Shown: positions 34,368 through 43,594 of the stretch, piece by piece
Layout of the letters: every line of letters starts with the position of its first letter
How positions within the stretch are numbered: the first letter of the stretch is position 1
DNA from: UBA3792 sp045114775
GTDB lineage: Bacteria > Bacillota > Clostridia > Christensenellales > CAG-138
Direction: 5' to 3'
NCBI GenBank assembly: GCA_045114775.1
Contig: JBGULC010000044.1
Location: 1-64,000, forward strand
DNA length: 64,000 bases
The notes under the pieces: generated by a model
Database searches by the model: none
Seen by the model: the letters and a program-made list of their open reading frames with translations, nothing else
What the model was told of the DNA's origin: nothing
Translations under genes and position numbers: made by a program

Positions 34368-35675
34368 TTACTCCTCAAACAAACAGGAAATGAGTTCCGT
34401 TCCGTCCATAAAGGTCTTGATCCTTACGCCGAGCGTCGTTTCGACTGCATCGAGCGTCATGCCGTCTAAAAAAACGTCCTCCGTTTCCCGAAGCATATTC
34501 TTCGGGATCAGCAGCGGATCGCTGAGCGGTTTGCCTTTCAGCGCCGTAATGAGATCGCTTCCGGTCACGAGTCCCGCTACATGTACGTTGCCGCCGAACC
34601 ACAGATTCTGGATCGGATGCAGGTCCGTTTCGATCCCGTAGGGCGCAAGCTCACGATACAGCTCTTTGAAAAACGGATACGCCGCCGTGCCCCCCGCGAT
34701 CGAAACGCGCTTCGTCTCCGCGCGTTTTGCGCGTTCGCTCAAAGCATAGCGGAAATCCTCCTCGAACATGCGCAGAAGCCCGACGCCGTTTTCAATCTGT
34801 CCGTATTCCTCGTACGCCTCCGGTTCCGGCAGCGGGATGCCCGCATTCAGATACCATTCGTCGGACAGAAACACGAGACGCGTGCCGAACCGTGCAAGGT
34901 ATTCCTTTTGTTTCGGTTCGATCGTTTCGATGATCCTGCGGCTTTGTTCTGCATCGAATGTGCCGAGCGCGGTCAGCCCTTCGCGGTATTTCGTCACGCC
35001 GACCGGCACGATCGCGACCGACGCGCATTCCGGCGCGAGCGAAGACAGATCGAGAAGCGTCCGTTCCAGGATCTCGCCGTCGTTCAGGCCGCGGCAGAGC
35101 ACGATCTGCGTATGAAACCTGAGCCCCGCTTCCTTCAGCGCGGTCAGCCGTTCCATGATCCTCCCCGCGGTCGGATTCCGCATGATCTTTGTGCGAACCT
35201 CAGGATCGGTCGCGTGGACGGAGACATACAGCGGGCTCACGCGGCGTTCGATGATGCGTGCAAATTCCGCGTCGGAAACGTTCGTCAGCGTGACATAGTT
35301 GCCCATGATGAAGGACATCCGCCAGTCGTCGTCCTTGACGTTCAGACTGCTTCTGACGCCCTTCGGCATCTGGTCGATGAAGCAGAACACGCAATGGTTC
35401 CGGCAAGTCATCATGCGGCTCATCAGCGTCGTTTCAAAGCACAGTCCGAGCGGTTCGTATTCGCCCTTATGCAGAACGATCGAAAGCGTCTCGCCTGCGC
35501 GCATAAGATCGAGCTTCAGCGCGCGCCGCGCGGTCAGCGCCTCATAATCAATGAGGTCGAGAACGGGCGTTTCGTTGATGCGCAAAAGAACGTCGCCGCA
35601 CCGTACCCCTGCCTTTTCCGCCGGAGTGCCGTGCTCCACAAACGTGATCGGTTGTCCTTTGACGCATACTGCCAT
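34368..35675 (-). CDS. DUF512 protein: PDZ plus radical-SAM-like domain
   Basis: Protein of 435 residues. An N-terminal PDZ-like domain (about 1-75, GTPAEKAGVRCGDVLL) is followed by a radical-SAM-like core with CRNHCVFCF near residue 90 as the cluster ligands, then a C-terminal DUF512 domain. The family is widespread in Clostridia, usually beside der, and has no proven reaction. The neighbourhood suggests a role in ribosome or envelope biogenesis, which is only inference. There is no strong ribosome site, and the promoter ends six bases before the ATG. Confidence 0.88.
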   Translation of the reverse strand: MAVCVKGQPITFVEHGTPAEKAGVRCGDVLLRINETPVLDLIDYEALTARRALKLDLMRAGETLSIVLHKGEYEPLGLCFETTLMSRMMTCRNHCVFCFIDQMPKGVRSSLNVKDDDWRMSFIMGNYVTLTNVSDAEFARIIERRVSPLYVSVHATDPEVRTKIMRNPTAGRIMERLTALKEAGLRFHTQIVLCRGLNDGEILERTLLDLSSLAPECASVAIVPVGVTKYREGLTALGTFDAEQSRRIIETIEPKQKEYLARFGTRLVFLSDEWYLNAGIPLPEPEAYEEYGQIENGVGLLRMFEEDFRYALSERAKRAETKRVSIAGGTAAYPFFKELYRELAPYGIETDLHPIQNLWFGGNVHVAGLVTGSDLITALKGKPLSDPLLIPKNMLRETEDVFLDGMTLDAVETTLGVRIKTFMDGTELISCLFEE

Positions 35676-35681
35676 AGATAT

Positions 35682-35710
35682 ACCTTACCACATCTTCCCT
35701 GTTTTTGCAA
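35682..35710 (-). promoter_or_regulatory. promoter of DUF512-der-plsY, possibly leaderless
   Basis: TTGCAA, a 17-base spacer and TAAGGT on the minus strand, then six bases to the ATG. The -10 box is weaker than at murB or M50 but keeps the conserved first, second and last bases. Confidence 0.5.
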
Positions 35711-35719
35711 GGACGTAAC

Positions 35720-35749
35720 AGAAAACAGCGCCCCGTTTCGAGGCGCTGT
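35720..35749 (-). terminator. terminator of ppdK
   Basis: ACAGCGCC/GGCGCTGT stem with a nine-base loop, followed on the minus strand by TTTTCTG, just after ppdK. Confidence 0.85.
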
Positions 35750-35765
35750 CGGAGTGTCCTTGGAA

Positions 35766-38396
35766 TTATTTCGCTTCCTTGATCGCGGCCTGCGCTGCCG
35801 CAAGACGTGCGATCGGTACGCGGAACGGCGAGCAGGAAACGTAGTCGAGGCCGATCTCGTGGCAGAACTCGACGGACGTCGGATCGCCGCCGTGTTCGCC
35901 GCAGATACCGAGCTCGAGGTTCGGACGCGCTTCCTTGCCGAGCTTGACAGCCATCTTCATGAGCTTGCCGACGCCGTTCTGGTCGAGACGTGCGAACGGA
36001 TCGGACTCGTAGATCTTGGTGTCATAGTAGGCGGTCAGGAACTTGCCCGCGTCGTCGCGGCTGAAGCCGAACGTCATCTGGGTCAGGTCGTTCGTGCCGA
36101 AGCAGAAGAACTCGGCATCCTTCGCGATCTCATCCGCGGTGAGGCACGCGCGCGGGATCTCGATCATCGTACCGACCTCATAGCGAAGCTCGATACCGGA
36201 AGCCTTGATTTCCTCGTCCGCAACTGCGACGACGATGTCGCGCACAAAACGGAACTCCTTCGGATCGCCGACGAGCGGGATCATGATCTCGGGCTCCATC
36301 TTCCATTCCGGATGCTTTTTCTGGACGTTGATCGCAGCGCGGATGACGGCTCTGGTCTGCATCTTCGCGATCTCCGGGAAGGTAACGGCCAGGCGGCAGC
36401 CGCGGTGACCCATCATCGGGTTAAACTCGTGGAGTCCTGCGATGATGTTCTTGATCTGCTCAACGGTCTTGCCCTGCGTATCCGCCAGAAGCTTGATGTC
36501 GGCTTCTTCGGTCGGAACGAACTCATGAAGCGGCGGATCGAGGAAGCGGATGACGACCGGATAGCCTTCCATCGCTTCGTAGATCGCTTCAAAGTCGCCC
36601 TGCTGCATCGGGAGCAGCTTATTCAATGCATTCTCGCGCTCTTCCACAGTGTCGGAGCAGATCATTTCACGGATCGCCGCAATGCGGTCGCCGTCAAAGA
36701 ACATATGCTCCGTGCGGCAGAGGCCGATGCCCTCTGCGCCGAGCTCGCGCGCCTTCTTCGCGTCGCGCGGGGTGTCGGCGTTGGTGCGGACCTTGAGTCT
36801 TCTGTACTTGTCTGCCCAGCCCATGATGCGTCCGAACTCGCCTGCGATCTCTGCGTCGACGGTCGGGATGATGCCGTCATAGATGCAGCCGGTCGAACCG
36901 TCGATGGACAGCCAGTCGCCCTCATGGTATTCCTTGCCTGCGAGAACGAAGCGCTTGTTCTCTTCGTCCATTGCGATCGCTGAGCAGCCGGAGACGCAGC
37001 AGGTGCCCATGCCGCGCGCGACGACCGCCGCGTGGGAGGTCATGCCGCCGCGAACCGTCAGGATGCCCTGCGCAGCCTTCATGCCTTCGATATCCTCGGG
37101 AGAGGTCTCAAGACGAACGAGAAGGACCTTTTCGCCGCGGGCTTTCCACGCTTTCGCGTCCTCTGCGGAGAAGACGATCTTGCCGCAGGCCGCGCCGGGA
37201 GACGCTGCGAGCGCCTTTGCGACCGGCGTCGCCGCCTTGATGGCCTTCGCGTCGAACTGCGGGTGGAGCAGCGTGTCGAGATTTCTCGGATCGATCATGG
37301 CGACCGCTTCCTGCTCGGTGCGCATACCTTCGTCGACGAGATCGCATGCGATCTTCAGAGCCGCCTTCGCGGTGCGCTTGCCGTTGCGGGTCTGCAGCAT
37401 GTACAGCTTGCCGTGCTCGACGGTGAACTCCATGTCCTGCATATCGCGATAGTGACCTTCGAGGATCTTGCAGACCTCGTTGAACTGTGCGAACGCCTCG
37501 GGGAACTTCTGTTCCATCTCTGCGATGTGCATCGGCGTGCGGACGCCCGCAACGACGTCTTCGCCCTGCGCATTGGTCAGGAACTCGCCGAACAGGCCCT
37601 TTTCACCGGTTGCGGGATCGCGCGTGAACGCAACGCCCGTGCCGCAGTCGTCGCCCATGTTGCCGAACGCCATCGACTGCACGTTGACCGCAGTACCCCA
37701 GGAATACGGGATATCGTTGTCACGGCGATAAACGTTTGCACGCGGGTTGTCCCAGGAACGGAACACGGCCTTGATCGCCTCGAAGAGCTGTACCTTCGGA
37801 TCGGACGGGAAGTCCTCGCCGATCTTCTCTTTATACTCGGCTTTGAACTGGTTCGCGAGCTCTCTCAAATCGTCCGCCGTCAGATCGACGTCCTGCTTGA
37901 CGCCCTTCTGTTCCTTCATGCGGTCGATCAGGATCTCGAAATACTTCTTGCCGACTTCCATAACGACGTCGGAGAACATCTGAATGAATCTCCTGTAGCA
38001 GTCCCATGCCCAGCGGGGATTGTTGGACTTCTCCGCAATGACGTCCACGACTTCCTCGTTGAGACCGAGGTTCAGGATCGTGTCCATCATGCCCGGCATC
38101 GACGCGCGCGCGCCGCTGCGTACGGAAACGAGAAGCGGATTCTCGTGATCGCCGAACTTCTTGCCGGTGATCTTTTCCATCTTCTCGATGTATTCCATGA
38201 TCTGCGCCTGGATCTCGGGATTGATCGTACGACCGTCCTCATAGTACTGCGTGCAGGCTTCCGTGGTGATCGTAAAGCCCTGCGGCACCGGAAGACCGAG
38301 GTTGGTCATTTCGGCAAGGTTCGCGCCCTTGCCGCCGAGAAGGTTACGCATATTCGCGTTGCCTTCGCTGAACAAATAGACAAACTTTTTCGACAT
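35766..38396 (-). CDS. ppdK: pyruvate, phosphate dikinase
   Basis: Enzyme of 876 residues interconverting pyruvate, ATP and phosphate with PEP, AMP and pyrophosphate. In anaerobes it often works glycolytically with pyrophosphate economy. The N-terminal ATP-grasp domain (GGKGANLAEM), the phosphohistidine domain (GGMTSHAAVVARG) and the C-terminal TIM barrel with GICGEHGGDP are all in place. The start is MSKKFVYLF after AAGGAGG. It is a single-gene unit with its own promoter and terminator. Confidence 0.97.
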   Translation of the reverse strand: MSKKFVYLFSEGNANMRNLLGGKGANLAEMTNLGLPVPQGFTITTEACTQYYEDGRTINPEIQAQIMEYIEKMEKITGKKFGDHENPLLVSVRSGARASMPGMMDTILNLGLNEEVVDVIAEKSNNPRWAWDCYRRFIQMFSDVVMEVGKKYFEILIDRMKEQKGVKQDVDLTADDLRELANQFKAEYKEKIGEDFPSDPKVQLFEAIKAVFRSWDNPRANVYRRDNDIPYSWGTAVNVQSMAFGNMGDDCGTGVAFTRDPATGEKGLFGEFLTNAQGEDVVAGVRTPMHIAEMEQKFPEAFAQFNEVCKILEGHYRDMQDMEFTVEHGKLYMLQTRNGKRTAKAALKIACDLVDEGMRTEQEAVAMIDPRNLDTLLHPQFDAKAIKAATPVAKALAASPGAACGKIVFSAEDAKAWKARGEKVLLVRLETSPEDIEGMKAAQGILTVRGGMTSHAAVVARGMGTCCVSGCSAIAMDEENKRFVLAGKEYHEGDWLSIDGSTGCIYDGIIPTVDAEIAGEFGRIMGWADKYRRLKVRTNADTPRDAKKARELGAEGIGLCRTEHMFFDGDRIAAIREMICSDTVEERENALNKLLPMQQGDFEAIYEAMEGYPVVIRFLDPPLHEFVPTEEADIKLLADTQGKTVEQIKNIIAGLHEFNPMMGHRGCRLAVTFPEIAKMQTRAVIRAAINVQKKHPEWKMEPEIMIPLVGDPKEFRFVRDIVVAVADEEIKASGIELRYEVGTMIEIPRACLTADEIAKDAEFFCFGTNDLTQMTFGFSRDDAGKFLTAYYDTKIYESDPFARLDQNGVGKLMKMAVKLGKEARPNLELGICGEHGGDPTSVEFCHEIGLDYVSCSPFRVPIARLAAAQAAIKEAK

Positions 38397-38427
38397 AAGG
38401 TTCCTCCTTAGATTTGTTGAACAATTT

Positions 38428-38456
38428 ATTATAGCAATAAAACAGAAACGATGCAA
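38428..38456 (-). promoter_or_regulatory. promoter of ppdK
   Basis: TTGCAT, a 17-base spacer and TATAAT on the minus strand, followed by a leader of about 25 bases with AAGGAGG. Confidence 0.75.
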
Positions 38457-38493
38457 GAAAAATCTTGCATCTTTCGATAATAAATTCGATCTT

Positions 38494-39234
38494 TCAGATC
38501 ATCTGAGCGAGCAAAGCAACGCCTTTATCGCTCTCACCGAGCATGACCGAACAGGATTTTTGCAGAATCGGCAGCATTTCCGCTCGGAGCGCCGACGTCA
38601 GGACAACCCGGTTCAGCTCGTCGTGCGAAAGAAGCAAGATCCGACGCATTGCCTCGAGCGACAGCTTGCCGACCGGTTTTCCGTCGTGCGGACAAGCGGC
38701 GCAGACCGCCCCGCCCGCCTCCGCGGAGTAGAACAGAACCGCGTCGCTGCGGATATCCCTGCGGCAGACCGCGCAGCGTGTCAGCGAAGGCCGGTATCCT
38801 GCGTGATCAAGAAAGTGCAGCAGAAACGCGATCAGAAGATCCTTCGGATCGGACTCCGAATACGCGAGAAACGACAGAACGTGATACAGCAGCGAAAACA
38901 ACTGCTCGTCCGGCGATTCATGCTCGATCACGCTGTTGCAAAGCTGCGTGCAGACGGACGCCGTCATAAAGCGATCGACGTCCTCGCGAAGCGGATAGAA
39001 CGTTTCGCGCACGTCGCAGCCGTTGACGGTCACGCGCTCGTTGTTCATGAACAGCTCAAATTCGCCGAATACGAACGGCTGCGCGCAGGCAAGAAGCTTC
39101 GACGTCGGCTTGCGGCAGCTGCGCGCTTTGCAGTCGATCCGCCCGCGCGTCGCCGAAAACAGCGTCAGCATGCGATCGTCGTCCCGATAATCCGTATATC
39201 CGGTCACTAAGGCTTCGGTGAGTTCTGTCGGCAT
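38494..39234 (-). CDS. recO: DNA repair protein RecO
   Basis: Recombination mediator of 246 residues that loads RecA in the RecFOR pathway. The N-terminal OB fold begins with EALVTGYTDYRDDDRMLTLF. The C-terminal part has a four-cysteine zinc site, CAVC and CAAC. It is the last gene of the yqfC-to-recO cluster and overlaps the tiny yqzL gene upstream. ppdK's promoter region follows. Confidence 0.92.
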   Translation of the reverse strand: MPTELTEALVTGYTDYRDDDRMLTLFSATRGRIDCKARSCRKPTSKLLACAQPFVFGEFELFMNNERVTVNGCDVRETFYPLREDVDRFMTASVCTQLCNSVIEHESPDEQLFSLLYHVLSFLAYSESDPKDLLIAFLLHFLDHAGYRPSLTRCAVCRRDIRSDAVLFYSAEAGGAVCAACPHDGKPVGKLSLEAMRRILLLSHDELNRVVLTSALRAEMLPILQKSCSVMLGESDKGVALLAQMI

Positions 39235-39323
39235 TCCCTCTGCTTTGCCTTGTAGGCAAGATAGTCCTTAATGCTCCCGGAACGCATGAAGCGTTCCCAT
39301 TCTTCTTTCTCTTTGTTCTTCAT
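39207..39323 (-). CDS. yqzL: YqzL-like small protein
   Basis: Protein of 38 residues reading WERFMRSGSIKDYLAYK in its middle. This matches the pattern of the YqzL family (WKLFSLTGNIDAYLLYK-like), small Firmicutes proteins of unknown function encoded between era and recO. It sits in exactly that place and overlaps the recO start. No good ribosome site precedes the ATG, so translation may depend on coupling with era. Confidence 0.7.
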   Translation of the reverse strand: MKNKEKEEWERFMRSGSIKDYLAYKAKQRECRQNSPKP

Positions 39324-39358
39324 ACGGACAGTATGCCCGCATATTGCTCCGTCATGTG

Positions 39359-40258
39359 TCAGTCGTCCCGATATCCGAGCTCGTTCAGCATCTGCTGGCG
39401 GTTGCGCCAATCTTCCTTGACCTTGATCCACAGCTGCAGATTGACCTGCACGTCGAGGAGCCATTCGATGTCCTTTCGCGCTTCGGAGCCGATCCGTTTC
39501 AGCATTTTGCCGCCTCTGCCGATGATGATCCCCTTGTGGCTTTCGCGCTCACAGTAAATTGTCGCCCAGACGTCCATGAGCTTGCCGTCGGGCCGCATCT
39601 GCATCTTATCGACGCCGACGCCGATCCCGTGCGGGATCTCTTCCCGCAGAAGCTCCAGCGTCTTCTCGCGGATCATTTCCGCGCAGATCACGCGTTCCGG
39701 CTGATCGGTCACCATATCCTCGGGATAGTACTGCGGTCCTTCGGTGAGATAGTCTTTCAGAAGCTCTTCGAGCGTGTCCAGGTTGTCGCCGGTCTTTGCC
39801 GAAACGGCAAGCACGGTCTCGAAGCCCGCATTCGCGATCGCTTCGCGCGCTTCCTGCATCTGCGCGGCGCTTGCGGCGTCGCATTTGTTGATGAGTACGA
39901 TCACGGGCGAACGCTGCTGCCTTACGATCCTCATAACGTCGGCGTCGCGTTCGCGCACGCCCTGCAGCGCGTCGACGACGAACAGGATCGCTTCGGTATC
40001 CTTCGAAGCCTCCTCCGCCGTTTTCTGCATGAACGTGCCGAGCTTGTTCCGTGGTTTTGTCATACCCGGCGTATCAAGGAAGATCATCTGATAATCCTTA
40101 CGCGTGAGGATCCCGGTGATCCGGTTGCGCGTGGTCTGCGCGCGATCGGTCACGATCGCGATCTTCTGACCGACGAGACGGTTCAGAAGCGTCGATTTCC
40201 CGACGTTCGGACAGCCGACGATGCTGAAAAATCCGCTTTTGTAGCCCGTCGCGTTCAT
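39359..40258 (-). CDS. era: ribosome assembly GTPase Era
   Basis: GTPase of 299 residues that binds 16S rRNA 3' ends during 30S maturation. The P-loop is GCPNVGKST, with DTPGM and NKCD for guanine specificity. The C-terminal KH domain has the GRGGKMLKRIG loop. It overlaps cdd by four bases and is followed by yqzL and recO, the conserved Firmicutes order. Confidence 0.97.
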   Translation of the reverse strand: MNATGYKSGFFSIVGCPNVGKSTLLNRLVGQKIAIVTDRAQTTRNRITGILTRKDYQMIFLDTPGMTKPRNKLGTFMQKTAEEASKDTEAILFVVDALQGVRERDADVMRIVRQQRSPVIVLINKCDAASAAQMQEAREAIANAGFETVLAVSAKTGDNLDTLEELLKDYLTEGPQYYPEDMVTDQPERVICAEMIREKTLELLREEIPHGIGVGVDKMQMRPDGKLMDVWATIYCERESHKGIIIGRGGKMLKRIGSEARKDIEWLLDVQVNLQLWIKVKEDWRNRQQMLNELGYRDD

Positions 40259-40665
40259 AGCAGATCCTTCGGGCCGAAACGATGCGGCATCATCTGATCG
40301 AGCGTTTCGGTGACGATCTCGGTCATATCGCGGTTGGATACAACGATCACAAAATCGCCGTCGCAAAATTCCGACATGACCTGACGGCAGACGCCGCAGG
40401 GAAACGCCGGAAGCACGCCGGAACCGATGATCGCGATCGCTGCGAATTCGCGTACGCCGTCGTACACCGCTTTGAAGAACGCCGTACGCTCGGCGCAGAT
40501 CGTCGGCGTAAAGGAAGCGTTCTCGATGTTGCAGCCCTGATAGATCCGTCCGTCCTTCGTGAGCAGCGCGGCGCCGACGCTATACTGCGAATACGGCGAA
40601 TACGAATGATCCCGCGCTTCCGCCGCAAGCTGCAAAAGCTCGTCCAGTTGTTTTTGATCGATCAT
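40255..40665 (-). CDS. cdd: cytidine deaminase
   Basis: Zinc enzyme of 136 residues that deaminates cytidine and deoxycytidine for pyrimidine salvage. Active-site motifs are CAERTAF and PCGVCRQ, with the substrate loop GCNIENASF. It overlaps ybeY and era by four bases on each side. With the dCMP deaminase at 18.8-19.3 kb, the window encodes two separate routes from cytosine to uracil nucleotides. Confidence 0.96.
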   Translation of the reverse strand: MIDQKQLDELLQLAAEARDHSYSPYSQYSVGAALLTKDGRIYQGCNIENASFTPTICAERTAFFKAVYDGVREFAAIAIIGSGVLPAFPCGVCRQVMSEFCDGDFVIVVSNRDMTEIVTETLDQMMPHRFGPKDLL

Positions 40666-41099
40666 CTTGTCACCCCTATGCTTTCTAAGATCGAAGTTTG
40701 TTTTTCCCGCATGACGCGCTCATCCACTTCTGTCATGTGATCGTAACCCAACAGATGCAGCACGCCGTGCACCGCAAGAAAGGACAGCTCGCGGGTCAGC
40801 GAATGCCCGTATTCCTTTGCCTGCTCTTTCGCACGTTCGTAGCAGATCATGATATCGCCGAGGTAGCCGTCCGCCGAAAGCGGATCCTCCCCCTCCCACG
40901 CGGGAAACGTCAGTACGTCGGTCACCGCGTCGACGTGCCGGAATTCGCGGTTCAGTGTTCGGATGCGATCCGGCGTGTCGATCAGGACCGTCAGATCTCC
41001 GTCTTTGCCTTCGCTTTTCAGCGCCGCTTCGGCTGCGCGCTCGATGCCAGTCCGCTCGTCCTCGGTGATGTTCACCGTTTCCGAAAACACGTCAATCAT
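40662..41099 (-). CDS. ybeY: endoribonuclease YbeY
   Basis: Metal-dependent endonuclease of 145 residues involved in 16S rRNA 3' processing and ribosome quality control. The zinc motif HGVLHLLGYDH is present. The start MIDVFSETVN follows GGAAC and overlaps the phoH 3' end by eight bases. Its neighbours phoH and era fit a joint role in rRNA maturation. The dgkA gene often found between ybeY and cdd is absent. Confidence 0.95.
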   Translation of the reverse strand: MIDVFSETVNITEDERTGIERAAEAALKSEGKDGDLTVLIDTPDRIRTLNREFRHVDAVTDVLTFPAWEGEDPLSADGYLGDIMICYERAKEQAKEYGHSLTRELSFLAVHGVLHLLGYDHMTEVDERVMREKQTSILESIGVTR

Positions 41100-42087
41100 T
41101 GTTCCGCTCCTTTGTGCGGGCGTTTTCATGCCGTTCATACGCCTGAATGATGCGCTGCACCAGCTCGTGCCGCACGACGTCCTTGTGCGTGAGCTTCACG
41201 ACCGAAATGCCCTCCACGCCGTCCAGCACACGGATCGCGTGCACAAGACCGCTCATCTTTTCCTTCGGCAGGTCGATCTGCGTCACGTCGCCGGTCACGA
41301 CGATGCGGCTGCCCTCGCCGAAACGCGTCAAAAACATCTTCATCTGCTCGATCGAGCAGTTCTGCGCCTCGTCGAGGATGATGAACGCATTGTTCAGCGT
41401 ACGGCCGCGCATATAGGCCAGAGGCGCCACTTCGATCGCGCCGCGTTCCATCAGCTGTTTGTAGGTCTCAAGCCCGAAAAACTCCTGCAGCGCGTCGTAC
41501 AGCGGTCTAAGATACGGATCGACCTTGTTCTGCAGATCGCCCGGAAGGAATCCGAGCTTCTCGCCCGCTTCGACCGCAGGACGCGTCAGGATGATGCGTT
41601 CGACTTCTTTGTTCTTGAATGCTACGACCGCCATGGCGACCGCAAGGTACGTCTTGCCCGTACCGGCGGGACCGACGCCGAACACAAGCTCGTGCTGTTT
41701 CAGCGCCTGGATGTATTTCTTCTGACCGAGCGTTTTGCACTTGATCTGCTTGCCGCGGTTGGTCAGCGCGACGACGTCGCCCATGATCTCCTTGATCAGT
41801 TCGGCGTTGCCGTCCTTGGCGATATCGATCGCGTAGCGGATGCGTCCGCGATTGATCGGCTCTCCCCTGCGCTGCATTTCAAGCAGCTTTTCCAGGATCG
41901 TCCGGCAAAGCGTGACCTGTTCCTCGTCCCCTTCGATCGCGATCCCGTCCTGACGGACGCGGATTTTTACGCCGATCTCCTCTTCAAACACGGCAAGGTT
42001 CTCATCGAATACGCCGAACAGACCGATGGAATCGTCCATTGATTCCAATTCGATCCTTCCGACCGTCTTGCCAGCTTCATCCGTCAT
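41092..42087 (-). CDS. phoH: PhoH-like ATPase
   Basis: P-loop ATPase of 331 residues with an N-terminal KH-like region. Walker A is GPAGTGKTYLAV and Walker B IILDEAQN. The family is linked to RNA metabolism and often co-occurs with YbeY. It has a GGAGG site and overlaps yqfD by 11 bases upstream and ybeY by eight downstream. The HD-domain gene pgpH, which commonly follows phoH in bacilli, is missing. Confidence 0.94.
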   Translation of the reverse strand: MTDEAGKTVGRIELESMDDSIGLFGVFDENLAVFEEEIGVKIRVRQDGIAIEGDEEQVTLCRTILEKLLEMQRRGEPINRGRIRYAIDIAKDGNAELIKEIMGDVVALTNRGKQIKCKTLGQKKYIQALKQHELVFGVGPAGTGKTYLAVAMAVVAFKNKEVERIILTRPAVEAGEKLGFLPGDLQNKVDPYLRPLYDALQEFFGLETYKQLMERGAIEVAPLAYMRGRTLNNAFIILDEAQNCSIEQMKMFLTRFGEGSRIVVTGDVTQIDLPKEKMSGLVHAIRVLDGVEGISVVKLTHKDVVRHELVQRIIQAYERHENARTKERNND

Positions 42088-43234
42088 GCGGGTTTTCCTC
42101 CGTTCTTCCTATCGTTTCTTCGGCGGTCACGATCGCGGCGGCAAGCCTTTCGCCGTTGTTCACGCGGATCGTGCCGTATGTATTGATGATCGCCGCATCG
42201 CGCGGCACAAGCGCGTACGCGGCCTCCCTCGCCCTCGAAAGCGCGATCTCATACGCTTCCTCATCGGACAGCGTTCGTTCGAAAAAGCCGATCTCACGCG
42301 CAGTCATAAGGTCGATATACACCGGCGCGAACGGACTTACGGATACGGTCCGCGTATCGGTGATGCGGTAATGCTCGAAGCTCGGCTGCGTTCTGTCGAT
42401 CTCCCATCCTGCGAATCGCAGCACGCGAACAGTCTCCGTTTCTTCCATTTCCTTTGCTTCCGTAATCCGGTCAAAAACAGCGCATTCCGCCCGGTATTCG
42501 ACCGCTGCCGTCACGACGCCGTCCGCGCTCGTTTCGTATGCCTCGTCCTTATAAACAACGGTCCCGGAGATCAGAACGTCCCCTGCGCGTACGCGGTCAC
42601 CGACCTTAACGCGCGCTTGTCCGCGCATCACGAGGATCGACAGCACGACGCCATCCTTTTCGGCGATCACGTCCGCAGGCACGGCGTCCGTCTTTTTCGG
42701 CGCTTCCGTCAGCGCTTCGTTGACGCTGACTCTCAGAAGAACGCCTTCCCGGTCAAGCGCGATCTTAGCCGCGTCGCGGATCTGCGCAGTCAGGTCCTCC
42801 GCCGCGGTGATCAGGATCGGTCCGTTTAAAGCTGCGCCCGGACGGATCCCGCACTCGCCGAGCTTTTGTGTGATCTCCGCCGTATCGATCCGTTTTGTGC
42901 CTTCGATGCGGATCACCCAGATCCGGCCTGACAGCACCGTCAATGCGATCAATAACGCTGTGCCGCCTGCCCAAAGCACAGGCCTCCGGTACAGTTTTTT
43001 CAGTACAAACCGAAAGCCGCCGCGCTTGAGAATATGCACGCGTACACGCAGACCGCGGCTGAGATTGTGAAGCTCGAAAAAGCGCCGGGACGGGATCGTA
43101 AGCCGCAGCGCATTCGGCCCGACGCGGATCGCGTTGCGCACGCGGATCCCGGCTTCTCCCATCCGTTTCAGCAGCTTTGCCGACAAAACTCCCTCAATTT
43201 GAATTATAACATATCCCTTTGAAAAATGCCACAT
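42077..43234 (-). CDS. yqfD: sporulation protein YqfD
   Basis: Membrane protein of 385 residues required for efficient sporulation in related bacteria (sigma-E regulon). An N-terminal ~80-residue cytoplasmic part is followed by one membrane helix (about 86-102) and a large outer domain beginning WVIRIEGTKRIDTAEI, a POTRA-like pattern. The start overlaps the yqfC stop by one base (TAATG). It heads the phoH-ybeY-cdd-era run together with yqfC. Confidence 0.9.
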   Translation of the reverse strand: MWHFSKGYVIIQIEGVLSAKLLKRMGEAGIRVRNAIRVGPNALRLTIPSRRFFELHNLSRGLRVRVHILKRGGFRFVLKKLYRRPVLWAGGTALLIALTVLSGRIWVIRIEGTKRIDTAEITQKLGECGIRPGAALNGPILITAAEDLTAQIRDAAKIALDREGVLLRVSVNEALTEAPKKTDAVPADVIAEKDGVVLSILVMRGQARVKVGDRVRAGDVLISGTVVYKDEAYETSADGVVTAAVEYRAECAVFDRITEAKEMEETETVRVLRFAGWEIDRTQPSFEHYRITDTRTVSVSPFAPVYIDLMTAREIGFFERTLSDEEAYEIALSRAREAAYALVPRDAAIINTYGTIRVNNGERLAAAIVTAEETIGRTEENPHDG

Positions 43235-43515
43235 TAACTTTTTCCCCCGACCGACACCGAGCAGATCGGTCCGCGTACGACTGCGCGCGCTTCGGATAAC
43301 TGCAGAAGCTCCAGATTCTCGCCCTCAACGCACAGCGTTCCCTGTTCCGTCAGGAAGCGAATCCGGTCCTTTCCGAAGCAAACGATCCCGCGATGCTGTT
43401 CAATGAGACATTCCGCGCCGCCAACCCATTGAACAAAAAACCGATGCGGATCCAGATCCTGCGGAAGTCCCGCAGTACGCAAGAGCTTACCGAATAGTTT
43501 TCTTTCATGTTTCAT
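43234..43515 (-). CDS. yqfC: sporulation protein YqfC
   Basis: Protein of 93 residues, the usual length of the YqfC family, with the core pattern EQHRGIVCFGKDRIRF and a downstream TLCVEGENLEL. Its job is unknown, but it is always paired with YqfD. No ribosome site is seen before MKHERK. An in-frame ATG 11 codons upstream is no better, so the start is tentative. A terminator of the preceding dockerin gene lies about 40 bases upstream. Confidence 0.82.
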   Translation of the reverse strand: MKHERKLFGKLLRTAGLPQDLDPHRFFVQWVGGAECLIEQHRGIVCFGKDRIRFLTEQGTLCVEGENLELLQLSEARAVVRGPICSVSVGGKS

Positions 43516-43550
43516 GTTACAGGATATGCCGAAAGAACACCGATCCATGC

Positions 43551-43576
43551 AAAAAGCCGCGCTTTTCCGCGCGGCT
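43551..43576 (-). terminator. terminator of the dockerin-metallophosphatase gene
   Basis: AGCCGCGC/GCGCGGCT stem with a six-base loop, then TTTTGC on the minus strand. Confidence 0.85.
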
Positions 43577-43594
43577 GTGTCGGATCGTCATCGG

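Noticed and set aside
34581..36983. Very long open frame (about 800 codons) on the plus strand opposite DUF512 and ppdK.
   Set aside because: It is the antisense of two clearly conserved genes, has no ribosome site and no recognisable domain. Codon bias in GC-rich genes commonly leaves the opposite strand open.
43516..43550. Possible sigma-E promoter before yqfC (CATATCCT as -10).
   Set aside because: No acceptable -35 element at 13-15 bases upstream; the -10 match alone is weak.
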